Of a stretch of DNA of 64,000 nt, positions 51,869 to 61,312 are shown piece after piece (positions within the stretch are counted from its first letter, which is position 1; each line of letters starts with the position of its first letter). Below the pieces are notes generated by a model. That model was not told where the DNA came from, ran no database searches, and saw only the letters and a list, made by a program, of their open reading frames with translations. The DNA is taken from positions 744,001 through 808,000 of the forward strand of contig NZ_JBFONT020000002.1 of the NCBI RefSeq assembly GCF_040779325.2. The letters are read 5' to 3'. The translations under genes and the position numbers were made by a program. The stretch comes from Aestuariibius violaceus (GTDB lineage Bacteria > Pseudomonadota > Alphaproteobacteria > Rhodobacterales > Rhodobacteraceae).

Positions 51869-54177
51869 GTGTCCCCTGCCCTGAGCGTTTCGGGATTGCG
51901 CAGCCAGATGTCGCGCTGGGCGAACGGGATCTCGATCCCTTCCTCAGCAAAGCGTTTCGCGATTTCGTGGCAGAGATCGGATTGGACAGACAGAACCCAG
52001 TTCACGTCGCGCAGGATCGCGCGGATCTCGAAATCGAGCGAGTCGCCGCCGAAGCCGCGCATCAGCACCGCGGGAGGCGGGTTGAGGAGGACCATCGGGT
52101 GCGCCTCTGCAATCTCGCGCAGAACCGCTTCGACCTTGCGGGTATCGGTGCCGTAGGCGACGCCCACAGGCACAATGACGCGGCCCACATTGTTGCCGTG
52201 GGTGTAATTCGTCACCGTGCCCGAGATGAGATCGGCATTAGGAACGATCACATCCGTGCGGTCGAAGGTCTCGATCCGGGTGGAGCGGACCGAGATGTTG
52301 CGGACATAGCCCATCTGGTCGCCGACCTTGATCCAATCGCCTTCGCGGATCGGACGCTCGATCAGCAGGATGATGCCCGAGATGAAGTTCGAGACGATGT
52401 TCTGCAGACCGAAACCAATACCCACGCCGAGCGCACCGGCGACGATGGCGAGGTTCGACAGGTCGATCCCTGCAGAGCTGATCGCGACGAGGGCGGCGAC
52501 GAAGATACCGACATAGCCGGTGCCTGCGACGATCGCGTTGGTGCCGCCGATATCAAGCTTGGTGCGCGGCAGGATCGTCGTCTTGAGGGCGCTTTGCAAC
52601 AGGCGGGTCAGGGTGTAGCCGATGGCGAAGACGACGACGAACCACAGGAAATCGGTGGGCCGGATGCGGGCGTCGCCGACCGCGAACCCCTCCTGGATCT
52701 GCGCCCAGAGCTCGGTCAGGTCGGTCCACCTGACGCCCCATATCAGGGCGAAGGGGATCAGCGAGAGCAGGACCACGAGGAAGGCGATGAGGACGGGGAT
52801 TAGGGCATCGCGCGCGCCCGCCTCTGACCCCGAGATCAACGCATAGAGGTCATGGACGAAGCGGATCAGCACGATCAGGAGGCCGATCAGCGCGAGAGAC
52901 ACAACCGTTGGCGGCAGGATCGCATCGGCAGCGGCGCTGTAGCCGATCGCGGCGAGGATCGGCGCAAGGACGGCGACGACCATTGCGCCGCGGCCGATGG
53001 CCCGCACGAGCGTACGTTTGAGAGTGTTGTCCTCGCCTTCGCCGCCACCAGGTGCGAGGCGGAGGACGATCTGGCCGATGCGGAAGAGGATCAGCGCGAT
53101 GAGCGCGAGAAACGGGAAACGCAGGACGGCGGTTTCGGCATCGCTGAAGCGGGCGGTCTGGCCCATCACGTCGACGAAGGCGATGCCCGCGATGAAGATA
53201 CCAAGGATGTTGAGATAGCGCCGGATCTCCGCACCCAGACCGGGATCTAGGTTGAGGACGGGGATGTCATTGGTCTCGACCTCACGCCGGGGGAAGAGGA
53301 CCCCGCCCAGCCAGTAGGCCATGATCGGGAAGAAGCCGATGCCGGGAAGGCTATCGACGATGGCCGTGCCGCGGGTGCCGAAGAGGCCGGTTTCGTCCAG
53401 CGCCGCGGCCACTGCGATCAGCCCGATCATTGGCAGGATGATCTGCCCCAGCGAGATGATGAAGCGCCAGACCCCGCGGCCACGGCTCGTGCGGGTGACG
53501 ACGAGGCCCGCGATCCGCTCCATCCAGGCGCGGCCGCGGACGAGCAGCAAACCGGCCAGAACGAGGTAGAAGACGACGATGGGGATGCTGTCGCGGAAGC
53601 GCTGGTTTGTCGCAGGAGAGGCGTAGCTGGCGCGGACCTCGGCCGCGATGCCCGACAGGAAGGTGCCGACCGCCTCGGCCGCCTCCGGCCAGTGGGTGGG
53701 ATTGAGCGGCGACGGCCCGAGTTCGAATAGGGCATCTGCCTGGCGTTCGCGGACGATGCGGTCAATCTCGCCGATCAGGCCGTCGGCGCGGATATAGGCC
53801 TCCTCCGCCTCGATCACCGGGGCACGGAGGCGGACGAGTTGCTGCTGAAGCTCCTGACGCCGCTGGGCGACCTCGTCGGGCTCGGTCTCGCCTTCGGCAG
53901 GTTCGGGGCCGAGGGCGCTGAGTTGTTCGCGGACGGTCTGGATACGGGCGTCGTTGACGTTCTGTGCCTCGAAGAACCGCTCCCGCTCGGTGGCGAGCTG
54001 GGCGCGCAGATCTTCCAGCGCCTCGGTCGAGGCTTCCGCGTTGGCAATGACGGTTTCGGCGCGGCTGGCCGTCTGATCCCATTCGGCAAGGCGGTCGGGG
54101 GTCAGTTGCTCCTGCGCTGTGGCGATCCCCGCGGCAAGCGACCAGCAGAGGATCAGGAGGCCGAGAAGGCGTTTCAT
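51865..54177 (-). CDS. MscS-family mechanosensitive channel with DUF3772 N-terminus
   Basis: A 770-residue inner-membrane channel. A signal peptide (1-21, ending GIATA) precedes a periplasmic coiled-coil DUF3772 region (about 25-170) and about eleven helices. The MscS core is near 545-640, with the pore-helix sequence GALGVGIGFGLQNIVSNFIS split at AGALGV. A C-terminal beta/alpha vestibule follows (about 640-770). Such channels release solutes on osmotic downshock. The ATG at 54177 overlaps the cysK stop by ATGA. The combination with cysK and trgAB suggests a stress-resistance operon. Confidence 0.9.
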   Translation of the reverse strand: MKRLLGLLILCWSLAAGIATAQEQLTPDRLAEWDQTASRAETVIANAEASTEALEDLRAQLATERERFFEAQNVNDARIQTVREQLSALGPEPAEGETEPDEVAQRRQELQQQLVRLRAPVIEAEEAYIRADGLIGEIDRIVRERQADALFELGPSPLNPTHWPEAAEAVGTFLSGIAAEVRASYASPATNQRFRDSIPIVVFYLVLAGLLLVRGRAWMERIAGLVVTRTSRGRGVWRFIISLGQIILPMIGLIAVAAALDETGLFGTRGTAIVDSLPGIGFFPIMAYWLGGVLFPRREVETNDIPVLNLDPGLGAEIRRYLNILGIFIAGIAFVDVMGQTARFSDAETAVLRFPFLALIALILFRIGQIVLRLAPGGGEGEDNTLKRTLVRAIGRGAMVVAVLAPILAAIGYSAAADAILPPTVVSLALIGLLIVLIRFVHDLYALISGSEAGARDALIPVLIAFLVVLLSLIPFALIWGVRWTDLTELWAQIQEGFAVGDARIRPTDFLWFVVVFAIGYTLTRLLQSALKTTILPRTKLDIGGTNAIVAGTGYVGIFVAALVAISSAGIDLSNLAIVAGALGVGIGFGLQNIVSNFISGIILLIERPIREGDWIKVGDQMGYVRNISVRSTRIETFDRTDVIVPNADLISGTVTNYTHGNNVGRVIVPVGVAYGTDTRKVEAVLREIAEAHPMVLLNPPPAVLMRGFGGDSLDFEIRAILRDVNWVLSVQSDLCHEIAKRFAEEGIEIPFAQRDIWLRNPETLRAGDT

Positions 54178-55208
54178 GCGTCTTCGAAGACCTCTGGCAG
54201 GGCGGCCGGGCCGCGGTCGAGCCATTCGGGCACGGGCAGGTTCTTGCTACGCAGGAATTCGGGATTGAAGACCTTGGATTGGTAGCGGGTGCCGTAGTCA
54301 CAAAGAATGGTCACGATGGTGTGGCCCGGCCCAAGTTCCTTCGCCATCCGGATCGCGCCCGCGATGTTGATGCCCGACGAACCGCCAAGGCAAAGCCCTT
54401 CGTCCTGGAGCAGGTCGAAGACGATCGGCAGTGCCTCGGCATCCGGGATCCGGTAGCTCATGTCGGGCGTGAACCCTTCGAGATTGGCGGTGATCCGGCC
54501 CTGGCCGATGCCCTCGGTGATGGAGGAGCCTTCGGAGGCAAGCGTGCCGGTCGTGTAATAGCTGTGGAGTGCCGCGCCTTCGGGATCGGCGAGTCCGACC
54601 TTCACGCCTTTGCCCTGCAGCGCCTCTGCCACGCCTGCAATCGTGCCACCCGAACCCACAGCGCAGATGAAGCCATCGACCTTGCCGTTCGTATCCGCCC
54701 AGATCTCGGGACCGGTCGTTTCGATATGGGCCTGGCGATTGGCGACGTTGTCGAACTGATTTGCCCAGATCGCCCCGTGTTCGGCGCTTTGCGCCAGCCG
54801 TTCGGCGAGGCGCCCGGAATAGCGGACGTAGTTGTTGGAGTTCTTGTAAGGTGCCGCGGGGACCTGGACGAGTTCGGCTCCGGCAAGGCGGATCATGTCC
54901 TTCTTTTCCTGGCTCTGGGTCTCGGGGATCACGATGACCGTCTTGAAGCCCATTGAGGCACCGACAAGGGCGAGGCCGATGCCGGTGTTCCCAGCGGTCC
55001 CTTCCACGATAGTGCCGCCCGGTTCGAGCAACCCGCGCTCGACCGCGTCACGGATGATGAAGAGCGCGGCGCGGTCCTTGACTGACTGGCCGGGGTTCAT
55101 GAACTCCGCCTTGCCTAGGATCTCGCACCCCGTCGCCTCGGAGGGGCCCCGCAGGCGGATGAGCGGCGTATTTCCGACCGCGTCGGGCAGATCGCTGTGG
55201 ACTGGCAT
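54174..55208 (-). CDS. cysK: Cysteine synthase A (O-acetylserine sulfhydrylase)
   Basis: A 344-residue pyridoxal-phosphate enzyme that makes cysteine from O-acetylserine and sulfide. The catalytic lysine is K44 in NPGQSVKDRAA. The phosphate loop is GTAGNTGIGLA and the substrate loop is SGGTIAG. ATG at 55208 follows GGGAGGTG. In R. sphaeroides cysK is part of the tellurite-resistance locus with trgAB; tellurite resistance depends on cysteine metabolism there. Confidence 0.92.
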   Translation of the reverse strand: MPVHSDLPDAVGNTPLIRLRGPSEATGCEILGKAEFMNPGQSVKDRAALFIIRDAVERGLLEPGGTIVEGTAGNTGIGLALVGASMGFKTVIVIPETQSQEKKDMIRLAGAELVQVPAAPYKNSNNYVRYSGRLAERLAQSAEHGAIWANQFDNVANRQAHIETTGPEIWADTNGKVDGFICAVGSGGTIAGVAEALQGKGVKVGLADPEGAALHSYYTTGTLASEGSSITEGIGQGRITANLEGFTPDMSYRIPDAEALPIVFDLLQDEGLCLGGSSGINIAGAIRMAKELGPGHTIVTILCDYGTRYQSKVFNPEFLRSKNLPVPEWLDRGPAALPEVFEDA

Positions 55209-55288
55209 TGGACACCTCCCGGGAGGCGGGTCGGGCCCGCCCTGTTCGCGTTGATTGGATGCCGGTGTAGGATCGTGCGCGGGCGAAC

Positions 55289-56446
55289 TCAAGCAGTGCG
55301 GAGGCGCTCGCGGTTGCGCGCCAGCCAGTGGAGCATCATGGCAAGCGGGGCCACGTTGATGCGGCCGGTATCGACAAGTGCGATGGCATCGGCAAAGGAC
55401 AGGCGGTGAGAGCGGATGTCCTCGCCCTCGTCCTTCTCCCCGCCGAGCCAGCTTTCGGCGGTATCGAGGGAACAGAAACCCAGATAGCAGTGGAAGAAGT
55501 CGGTAGCAGCGCCGGGGGAGGCGTAGGTGGCGGCGATGGGCTCCAGCCGATCGATGGTGAGGCCCGCCTCCTCCAGCGCTTCGCGCAGGGCGGTCTCGGA
55601 CGGGTCTTCGCCGGGGTCGACCAGCCCGGCGATGGGCTCGTAGACCCAGGGAGCCGGATCGGACCGGGCGAAAGGGCCCATGCGGAACTGTTCGATCAAC
55701 ACGACCTCGTCGCGAACGGGATCATAGGGGAGGACGAGAGCGGCGTCGGAGCCGACGAAGACCTCGCGGGTGAGAAGACCGGACATGGAGCCATCGAACC
55801 GGCCGTGACGCAGGCGGTATTCGTCGAAGCGGAAGAAGCCTGCGTGTTTCCGGGTGTGTCCCTCGCTCTGGACCTCGCGGGTGGGGTTTGCGGTGGACAG
55901 ATCACGTGTCCGGGCGAGGTGGCGCGACCAGGCGCGCGCCTCGATCATGCCGCGCATCCGAGGGAGGTTTTCGGCCCATGGGGTGCCGAGGTACGACATG
56001 ACCTCCTTCGCGGCGCTTATCGCGAGCGGGGCATATCTATCAGTCCAATTGGCAAGGCTCCACTTTGCGGTCAGGGTAGGCGGGGTTCTGTCTGAGACGT
56101 AGGCCAGGTACGCTGTACCGGTTTCGCTGTATCCAATCTCTCGAGGCTTGTAGGAAAACGCTCTTTCGTAGTGGTCGAGGCGCTGACGATCCCTTTCGTC
56201 GACCCGAAGCAGCAGCCCCTCAGCCTGCATGGCTTCGTCCTCGGATAGGACTGGATAGGAAGCGCCGTCAGCTCGCGCTGCGTGCCAGCCGGCTATGCTG
56301 ATAGGCTTTGCTTCTTGAGGGGTAACTGGTCGTCCGAGAACCGTCTGGAGGAGCTCCGGATGGCGCAGGGTTCCATACAGGAAGACTGTGTCAGGGATAT
56401 CGTTGCCCGAACAATTCGGTGATGAGCCCCGCCGCGAGCGCGGCAA
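55289..56446 (-). CDS. trgB: TrgB, tellurite-resistance protein: AIG2-like domain fused to Nudix hydrolase
   Basis: A 385-residue fusion. Residues about 18-160 form a gamma-glutamylcyclotransferase (AIG2)-like domain (VFLYGTLRHPELLQ). Residues about 190-380 form a Nudix hydrolase with the full Nudix box (GLVDPGEDPSETALREAL and EEAGL, near 270-292), similar to ADP-ribose pyrophosphatases. The start overlaps trgA by 56 bp; no later in-frame start precedes the first domain. The enzyme may clear damaged nucleotides or ADP-ribose under oxidative stress caused by tellurite. Confidence 0.85.
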   Translation of the reverse strand: MPRSRRGSSPNCSGNDIPDTVFLYGTLRHPELLQTVLGRPVTPQEAKPISIAGWHAARADGASYPVLSEDEAMQAEGLLLRVDERDRQRLDHYERAFSYKPREIGYSETGTAYLAYVSDRTPPTLTAKWSLANWTDRYAPLAISAAKEVMSYLGTPWAENLPRMRGMIEARAWSRHLARTRDLSTANPTREVQSEGHTRKHAGFFRFDEYRLRHGRFDGSMSGLLTREVFVGSDAALVLPYDPVRDEVVLIEQFRMGPFARSDPAPWVYEPIAGLVDPGEDPSETALREALEEAGLTIDRLEPIAATYASPGAATDFFHCYLGFCSLDTAESWLGGEKDEGEDIRSHRLSFADAIALVDTGRINVAPLAMMLHWLARNRERLRTA

Positions 56447-56831
56447 TAACCGCTGCGATTACGTAGCTTTGTGTCAGCATGGGCTGGGCAAACTCCAGCA
56501 TCAGGTCGAAGACGGCGACAACCGCTTCCATACCGCCATTATAGCTCACTTGAAGTGCGCGATCGATCATCTCGTTGAAAGCATGAACAAAGAGGCACCA
56601 AAAGATTACAGCGGCGGCTGTTGTCAGACCATAACCAATCGCAGATCGCGTGCCAGATCCGGCGCGCTTGCCTGCGATGACCCAGCCAACGAGCGCTCCA
56701 ACGAGCGCGTTGATCTCGGACAAGCGGCCAGGATTTGCATCTTCCGGCATGAGCGGCTTGTAGAGTTCAGACAAGTAGAACGCCAAAGCGGCAAAGGCGA
56801 TTGCGCCCATAAGGCGGCCGGCGGTAGGCAT
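56391..56831 (-). CDS. trgA: TrgA, tellurite-resistance membrane protein
   Basis: A 146-residue inner-membrane protein with about four helices (AIAFAALAFYLSELY, ALVGALVGWVIAG, TTAAAVIFWCLFVHAF, SYVIAAVIAALAAGLI). It matches TrgA of Rhodobacter. It opens an operon trgA-trgB-cysK-mscS-like-alaX, with overlaps or short gaps throughout. The mechanism in tellurite resistance is not known. Upstream lies cfa at 68 bp on the same strand. Confidence 0.86.
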   Translation of the reverse strand: MPTAGRLMGAIAFAALAFYLSELYKPLMPEDANPGRLSEINALVGALVGWVIAGKRAGSGTRSAIGYGLTTAAAVIFWCLFVHAFNEMIDRALQVSYNGGMEAVVAVFDLMLEFAQPMLTQSYVIAAVIAALAAGLITELFGQRYP

Positions 56832-56899
56832 CGAAGAACGGCTCCTCTGCGACGGACCCGAACCCGATATCGCACGATTTTGGCGGAAATCTGGCGCGG

Positions 56900-58114
56900 T
56901 CAGGCGGGCCGTGTCACGGTGATCTGTGTTACGTCGCAGTTTCCGCTATGAAAGGTGGCCGCGCAAGAGCAGAGGTAGAAGTTCCACATCCTGCGGAAGC
57001 GATTGTCGAAACCGAGTGCGGCAATTTGGTCCCAGCTATCATTGAAGGTGTCGTACCAGCGGCGGAGCGTCTGGCTGTAGCTGTCGCCGAATTCGACGGA
57101 GTTGGCGATGCGCAGGCCCGCCTGCTCGATCTCTTCGCGCAGGACCCGCGGTGAGGGCAACATCCCGCCCGGGAAGATGTATTTCTGCACGAAATCGACG
57201 CCGCGGCGGTAGACCTCCCACCGCGCGTCCTGGACTGTGATGATCTGCAGCGTGGCCTTGGCGTCGGGCTTGAGGCAGCCATGCAGCGTGTCGAAATAGG
57301 TGGGCCAGTAGCGTTCGCCGACCGCTTCGAACATTTCGATCGACGCGATGCCGTCGTAACGGCCGCGTTCGTCGCGGTAATCCTGCATCCGGATCTCGAC
57401 CTGATCTGAGAGGCCCGCGCGCTGGATGCGAGCGCGGGCGAAATCGTGCTGTTCGCGGCTGATCGTCAGCCCTGTGACCTTGAGGCCACGCTCACGGGCG
57501 GCATATTCGGCGAAACCGCCCCAGCCGCAGCCGATCTCGAGAATATGATCGCCGGGCTTCGCCCCCATCTCATCGACCATGGAGACGTATTTGGCGCGTT
57601 GCGCTGCCTCTAAGCTTTCCTGGCCAGTCTCGAACTTGGCGGAGGAATAGGTCATCGTGCGGTCGAGCCAGAGGCCGTAGAAGTCGTTTCCGAGATCGTA
57701 GTGGTGACTGATGTTTTTCTTCGCCTGCCGCTTGGTGTTCGATGCGAGCCAGAAGCGAAAGCGTTCGAGCGCGCGCGCGATCCCTTGGCCGGGGAAGCCG
57801 TCATAGACCCCCTGCCCCGCGACGTGGACGAGATCGAGGAAAGCCATCAGATCGGGCGTCGACCACCATTCATCGAGATAGGCTTCGCAAAAGCCGAGAT
57901 CACCTTCGCGGATGGTCCGGGCGAAGAGCTCCTGATGGTGGACGGTGATTTCGGCGACGGGACCGGGCTCGCGCCCCTCGAGGCGAAAGCGGCGGCCATC
58001 TTCCAGCACGATGTCGAGACGCCCGCGCTCGAGGGTGCCGAGAACGGTGAATACCAGACCAAAATACCGCGGCAGATCCTTCTGCCCCGCTACACTCGTA
58101 AGAACTTCGCTCAT
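56900..58114 (-). CDS. cfa: Cyclopropane-fatty-acyl-phospholipid synthase
   Basis: A 404-residue SAM-dependent enzyme that adds a methylene bridge to unsaturated membrane fatty acids. The SAM site is ILEIGCGWGGFAEYA. The family motifs HHYDLGNDFYGLWLD and YIFPGGMLPS are present. The length is standard. In R. sphaeroides a cfa gene and a photolyase gene belong to the singlet-oxygen stress response, and a photolyase gene lies near here too. Confidence 0.93.
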   Translation of the reverse strand: MSEVLTSVAGQKDLPRYFGLVFTVLGTLERGRLDIVLEDGRRFRLEGREPGPVAEITVHHQELFARTIREGDLGFCEAYLDEWWSTPDLMAFLDLVHVAGQGVYDGFPGQGIARALERFRFWLASNTKRQAKKNISHHYDLGNDFYGLWLDRTMTYSSAKFETGQESLEAAQRAKYVSMVDEMGAKPGDHILEIGCGWGGFAEYAARERGLKVTGLTISREQHDFARARIQRAGLSDQVEIRMQDYRDERGRYDGIASIEMFEAVGERYWPTYFDTLHGCLKPDAKATLQIITVQDARWEVYRRGVDFVQKYIFPGGMLPSPRVLREEIEQAGLRIANSVEFGDSYSQTLRRWYDTFNDSWDQIAALGFDNRFRRMWNFYLCSCAATFHSGNCDVTQITVTRPA

Positions 58115-58180
58115 TTAGGTCCCCGGATCGTCGTCGTTGCGGGGAAAGTAACCCGTTGTTCCGGATGAACAAGCGCGCGT

Positions 58181-58756
58181 TTACGCGCCGTCAGCACCGA
58201 AGTTGTGGAGCCGATCGCACCAGCGCCTGACCCCCGCCTCGCCAAGGCTGTCGACCCGGCCGATGAAAGTCTGGCGGATCGGCCCGACGCCCGAGACGCC
58301 AAGGATCGGACGGCGCAGGACCTTGGTGCCGGGTGCGCCGAAATAGGCGCGATAGAAAATTGCGGGCATACCCATGGTGACCACGATACGGCCCGTCTTG
58401 TGCTTGAGCATGCGCTTGTAGCCGTTTTCGGTCTTGGCCAGCGCGAAACCGTAGCGGAAGACCTGCTCGATCCACGCTTTCAATAAGGCGGGCATTGTTC
58501 CCATCCAGAGCGGAAAGAGAAAGACGAGATGATCGGCCCAGAGGATCGCCTCCTGCGCTTCTGTTGCATAGGCGGGCACGGTGCCACCCTCGAAATCAGC
58601 CTGGCTGCGGATGAAGGTGACCGGGGCGTCTGCGATGGCGATCTTGCGAACCTCGTGACCCGCGTCCCGGGCGCCGTCCGCGTAGGCGGTCGCGAGGGCA
58701 TGGCCCAGATGCGTCTGGTTTGGGTCGGGATGGCCTTGTACGATCAGGATCTTCAT
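58181..58756 (-). CDS. NAD(P)H-quinone oxidoreductase-like flavoprotein (flavodoxin fold)
   Basis: A 191-residue protein of the NQO/MdaB flavodoxin-like fold. It begins with MKILIVQGHPDPNQTH, and the central FPLWMGTMPALLKAWIEQV contacts FMN/FAD. Such enzymes reduce quinones by two electrons and protect against redox stress. ATG at 58756 is used; ten residues before it in the frame are not family-like. It sits between cfa and the photolyase gene. Confidence 0.88.
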   Translation of the reverse strand: MKILIVQGHPDPNQTHLGHALATAYADGARDAGHEVRKIAIADAPVTFIRSQADFEGGTVPAYATEAQEAILWADHLVFLFPLWMGTMPALLKAWIEQVFRYGFALAKTENGYKRMLKHKTGRIVVTMGMPAIFYRAYFGAPGTKVLRRPILGVSGVGPIRQTFIGRVDSLGEAGVRRWCDRLHNFGADGA

Positions 58757-58831
58757 CGGCACGCTCCACCAACAAATATCCCACAATTGTCTGTTAGGGC
58801 GCGCGCCGCGTTGACGGCACGCAAATCCCTG

Positions 58832-60253
58832 TCAGAAATCCCGGTTCTCGTAAGCGTTCAGCGCGCGTTTGCGCCCCTCATCCGCGGTCACGATCGGATC
58901 GAGATAAGGATCGTTCGGCGACATGTGCCAATGCTCGGGGATCGCCTGAAAATACTCCAGCGCCGTCTTTGACGGGCTGTCGTAGCCCTCAGCGATCCAA
59001 GCCGAAACATAGTCGCGGTTCTTGTCGAACTTGTCGAGCTGGGTGACCGGGTTGAAGACGCGGAAATAGGGCGTCGCGTCAGGACCCGATCCGGCCGACC
59101 ATTGCCAGCCCAGCGCGTTCGACGCCGGATCCCAATCGATCAGATGCTCTTCGAACCAGTCGAGGCCAATTTTCCAGTGACAGAGCAGATGCTTTGTCAG
59201 GTAAGAGGCGACGATCATCCGGGCGCGGTTGTGCATGTGGCCCGTCACGTACATCTCGCGCATCGCGGCATCGACGAAGCGGATACCGGTGCGGCCCTGT
59301 TTCCACGCTTTCACCTCGGCCTTCCGCTCGTCCTCGTTCCAGGGGAAGGCATCCCAGTCCTCGCGCCAGTTGGCCGTGGTGATGCGCGGCGTATGGTAGA
59401 CTAGGTGATAGGCGAATTCGCGCCAGACGAGCTCTTTCAGCCAGGTTTCGGCGCCGCCTTTGCCCTCTTCCCGGGCACGGATGCCAGAATGCCAGCAGGT
59501 GCGGGGGGAAATCTCGCCATAGGTCAGGTTTTCGCTGAGGTGCGACGTGCCTTCCTTCCATGGCAGATTGCGGGCCGTGTCGTAATCGGCGATGCCGTTC
59601 GCGATGAAGCTGCCGAGCCGGGAGGACGCCGCATCCTCGCCCACCGTGACGTAGCGGGCGACGATATCCGCCCCGCGGCGCATGTCCTTGGCAAGGTGCC
59701 AGTCGGCGAGATTGTCGCTGTCTGGCCAGGTGTCGGGCGCCGGGATCTTGCCGGGGCGTGAGAGCGGGGCGTCTATATCGGTGCCCTTCACCGCCTTCCA
59801 CATGGGCGTATAGACCTTATAGAAGCCGCCGGTCTTGGTTTCGACCGTCCAGGGTTCGAACAACAGATGCCCCCGAAAGCTCTCGGCCTCGATCCCGTCC
59901 TCTTTCAGCGCTTCCTTGACCTTGGTGTCGCGATCTATCGCGTCGGGATCGTAGAGGCGCGACCAGTAGACCGCGCCCGCGCCCGTCTCCTCGATCAGCT
60001 TGCGGAGGGTCGGGAGGGCGTCGCCCCGGCGCAGGATCAGGCGCGAGCCCTTCTCCTCAAGGCTCTTGGCCAGACTTTCAACCGACAGGCCAAGCCGAAA
60101 GCGCGGGGCGGCCCCCTGCCCGTCCACCACCTCGTCATGAAGGAAAACCGGGATCACCGGCCCGCCGCGTTTGCAGGCGGCGGTCAGGGCAGGATTGTCG
60201 CCCAGCCGTAGGTCGCGGCGGAACCACATCAGAACGGGGCGGCGGTCACTCAT
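58832..60253 (-). CDS. phr: Deoxyribodipyrimidine photolyase
   Basis: A 473-residue class I CPD photolyase that repairs UV dimers using light. The N-terminal antenna-binding Rossmann domain (MWFRRDLRLGDNPAL) leads to the FAD domain with GEISPRTCWH, MREMYVTGHMHNRARMIVAS and NALGWQWSAGSGPD. ATG at 60253 follows AGGAG by 5 bases; the in-frame GTG two codons before it is less likely. Useful in sunlit surface water. Confidence 0.93.
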   Translation of the reverse strand: MSDRRPVLMWFRRDLRLGDNPALTAACKRGGPVIPVFLHDEVVDGQGAAPRFRLGLSVESLAKSLEEKGSRLILRRGDALPTLRKLIEETGAGAVYWSRLYDPDAIDRDTKVKEALKEDGIEAESFRGHLLFEPWTVETKTGGFYKVYTPMWKAVKGTDIDAPLSRPGKIPAPDTWPDSDNLADWHLAKDMRRGADIVARYVTVGEDAASSRLGSFIANGIADYDTARNLPWKEGTSHLSENLTYGEISPRTCWHSGIRAREEGKGGAETWLKELVWREFAYHLVYHTPRITTANWREDWDAFPWNEDERKAEVKAWKQGRTGIRFVDAAMREMYVTGHMHNRARMIVASYLTKHLLCHWKIGLDWFEEHLIDWDPASNALGWQWSAGSGPDATPYFRVFNPVTQLDKFDKNRDYVSAWIAEGYDSPSKTALEYFQAIPEHWHMSPNDPYLDPIVTADEGRKRALNAYENRDF

Positions 60254-60313
60254 TGTCACTCCTGTCGTCTTTGACAGGCTAACCTCGTGCGCGGCGCCGC
60301 AGAGGCAAGGGTC

Positions 60314-61300
60314 CTAACCGATCTTGACCACGACACGGCCCTTCACCTGCCCTTTGAGGATGTCAGCCCCGAGCTTGGGTAGATCGTCCAGCGTGGCAGG
60401 CTGAATCATCGCCTCGAGCTTGTCCATCGGCAGGTCTTTGGTGATCCGCTCCCACGCGCGGACACGGTTGTCGTAGGGCTGCATCACGCTGTCGATGCCG
60501 AGCAGGTTCACCCCGCGCAGAAGGAACGGGATGACCGTGGCCGGCAGCTGCGGGCCGCCGGCGAGGCCCACTGCCGCGACGCTGCCACCGTAGACAATCT
60601 GGGTCAGCACACGGGCCAGCATGGTGCCGCCCACCGCATCGATGCAGCCCGCCCAGGTTTCGCTGTCGAGCGGGCGTTTGGGCGCCTCGGCAAGGTCGTC
60701 GCGTGGGACGATCTGGGTCGCGCCGAGGTCTTCAAGATATCCCGCGTTGTCCGGCCGTCCGGTCACGGCGGCGACCTTGTAACCGAGATTGGCAAGGATC
60801 GCGGTCGCGACGGAGCCGACGCCGCCCGAGGCCCCCGTGACCAGCACCGGCTCCGGTTTGTCCGGTGACAGCCCGTGATCCTCCAGCGCCATGACCGCCA
60901 GCATCGCCGTGAAGCCCGCGGTACCGACCGCCATCGCCTGCCGGGTCGTCAGCCCCTCAGGCAGCGGGACAAGCCAGTCGGTTTTGACCCGCGCCTTTTC
61001 GGCGTAGCCGCCCCAATGCGCCTCGCCCACACGCCAGCCGGTCAGGATGACCTTGTCGCCGGGCTTGTAGCGGTCGTCATCGGACGCCTCGACGGTGCCC
61101 GCGAAGTCGATCCCTGGGACGTGGGGGTAATTACGGACGAGCCCGCCGCCGGAGCCGATGCAGAGGCCATCCTTGTAATTCACCGTGGAGTATTCGATCG
61201 CAACCATGACATCGGCATCGGGTAGGCGGCTTTCCTCGATATCCTGTACGGCGGCATGGGTCTTTCCGTCGTCGTCCTTTTCGACCAGCAGCGCTTTCAT
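60314..61300 (-). CDS. acuI: Acrylyl-CoA reductase AcuI
   Basis: A 328-residue zinc-free medium-chain reductase of the YhdH/AcuI group. It reduces acryloyl-CoA to propionyl-CoA with NADPH. The Rossmann loop is TGASGGVGSVA, and the opening MKALLVEKDDDGKTHA and STVNYKDGLCI are typical. It follows dmdA by 12 bp; in roseobacters acuI and dmdA are often neighbours, because AcuI removes toxic acryloyl-CoA from DMSP cleavage. Confidence 0.9.
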   Translation of the reverse strand: MKALLVEKDDDGKTHAAVQDIEESRLPDADVMVAIEYSTVNYKDGLCIGSGGGLVRNYPHVPGIDFAGTVEASDDDRYKPGDKVILTGWRVGEAHWGGYAEKARVKTDWLVPLPEGLTTRQAMAVGTAGFTAMLAVMALEDHGLSPDKPEPVLVTGASGGVGSVATAILANLGYKVAAVTGRPDNAGYLEDLGATQIVPRDDLAEAPKRPLDSETWAGCIDAVGGTMLARVLTQIVYGGSVAAVGLAGGPQLPATVIPFLLRGVNLLGIDSVMQPYDNRVRAWERITKDLPMDKLEAMIQPATLDDLPKLGADILKGQVKGRVVVKIG

Positions 61301-61312
61301 CTCGGTCCTCCC

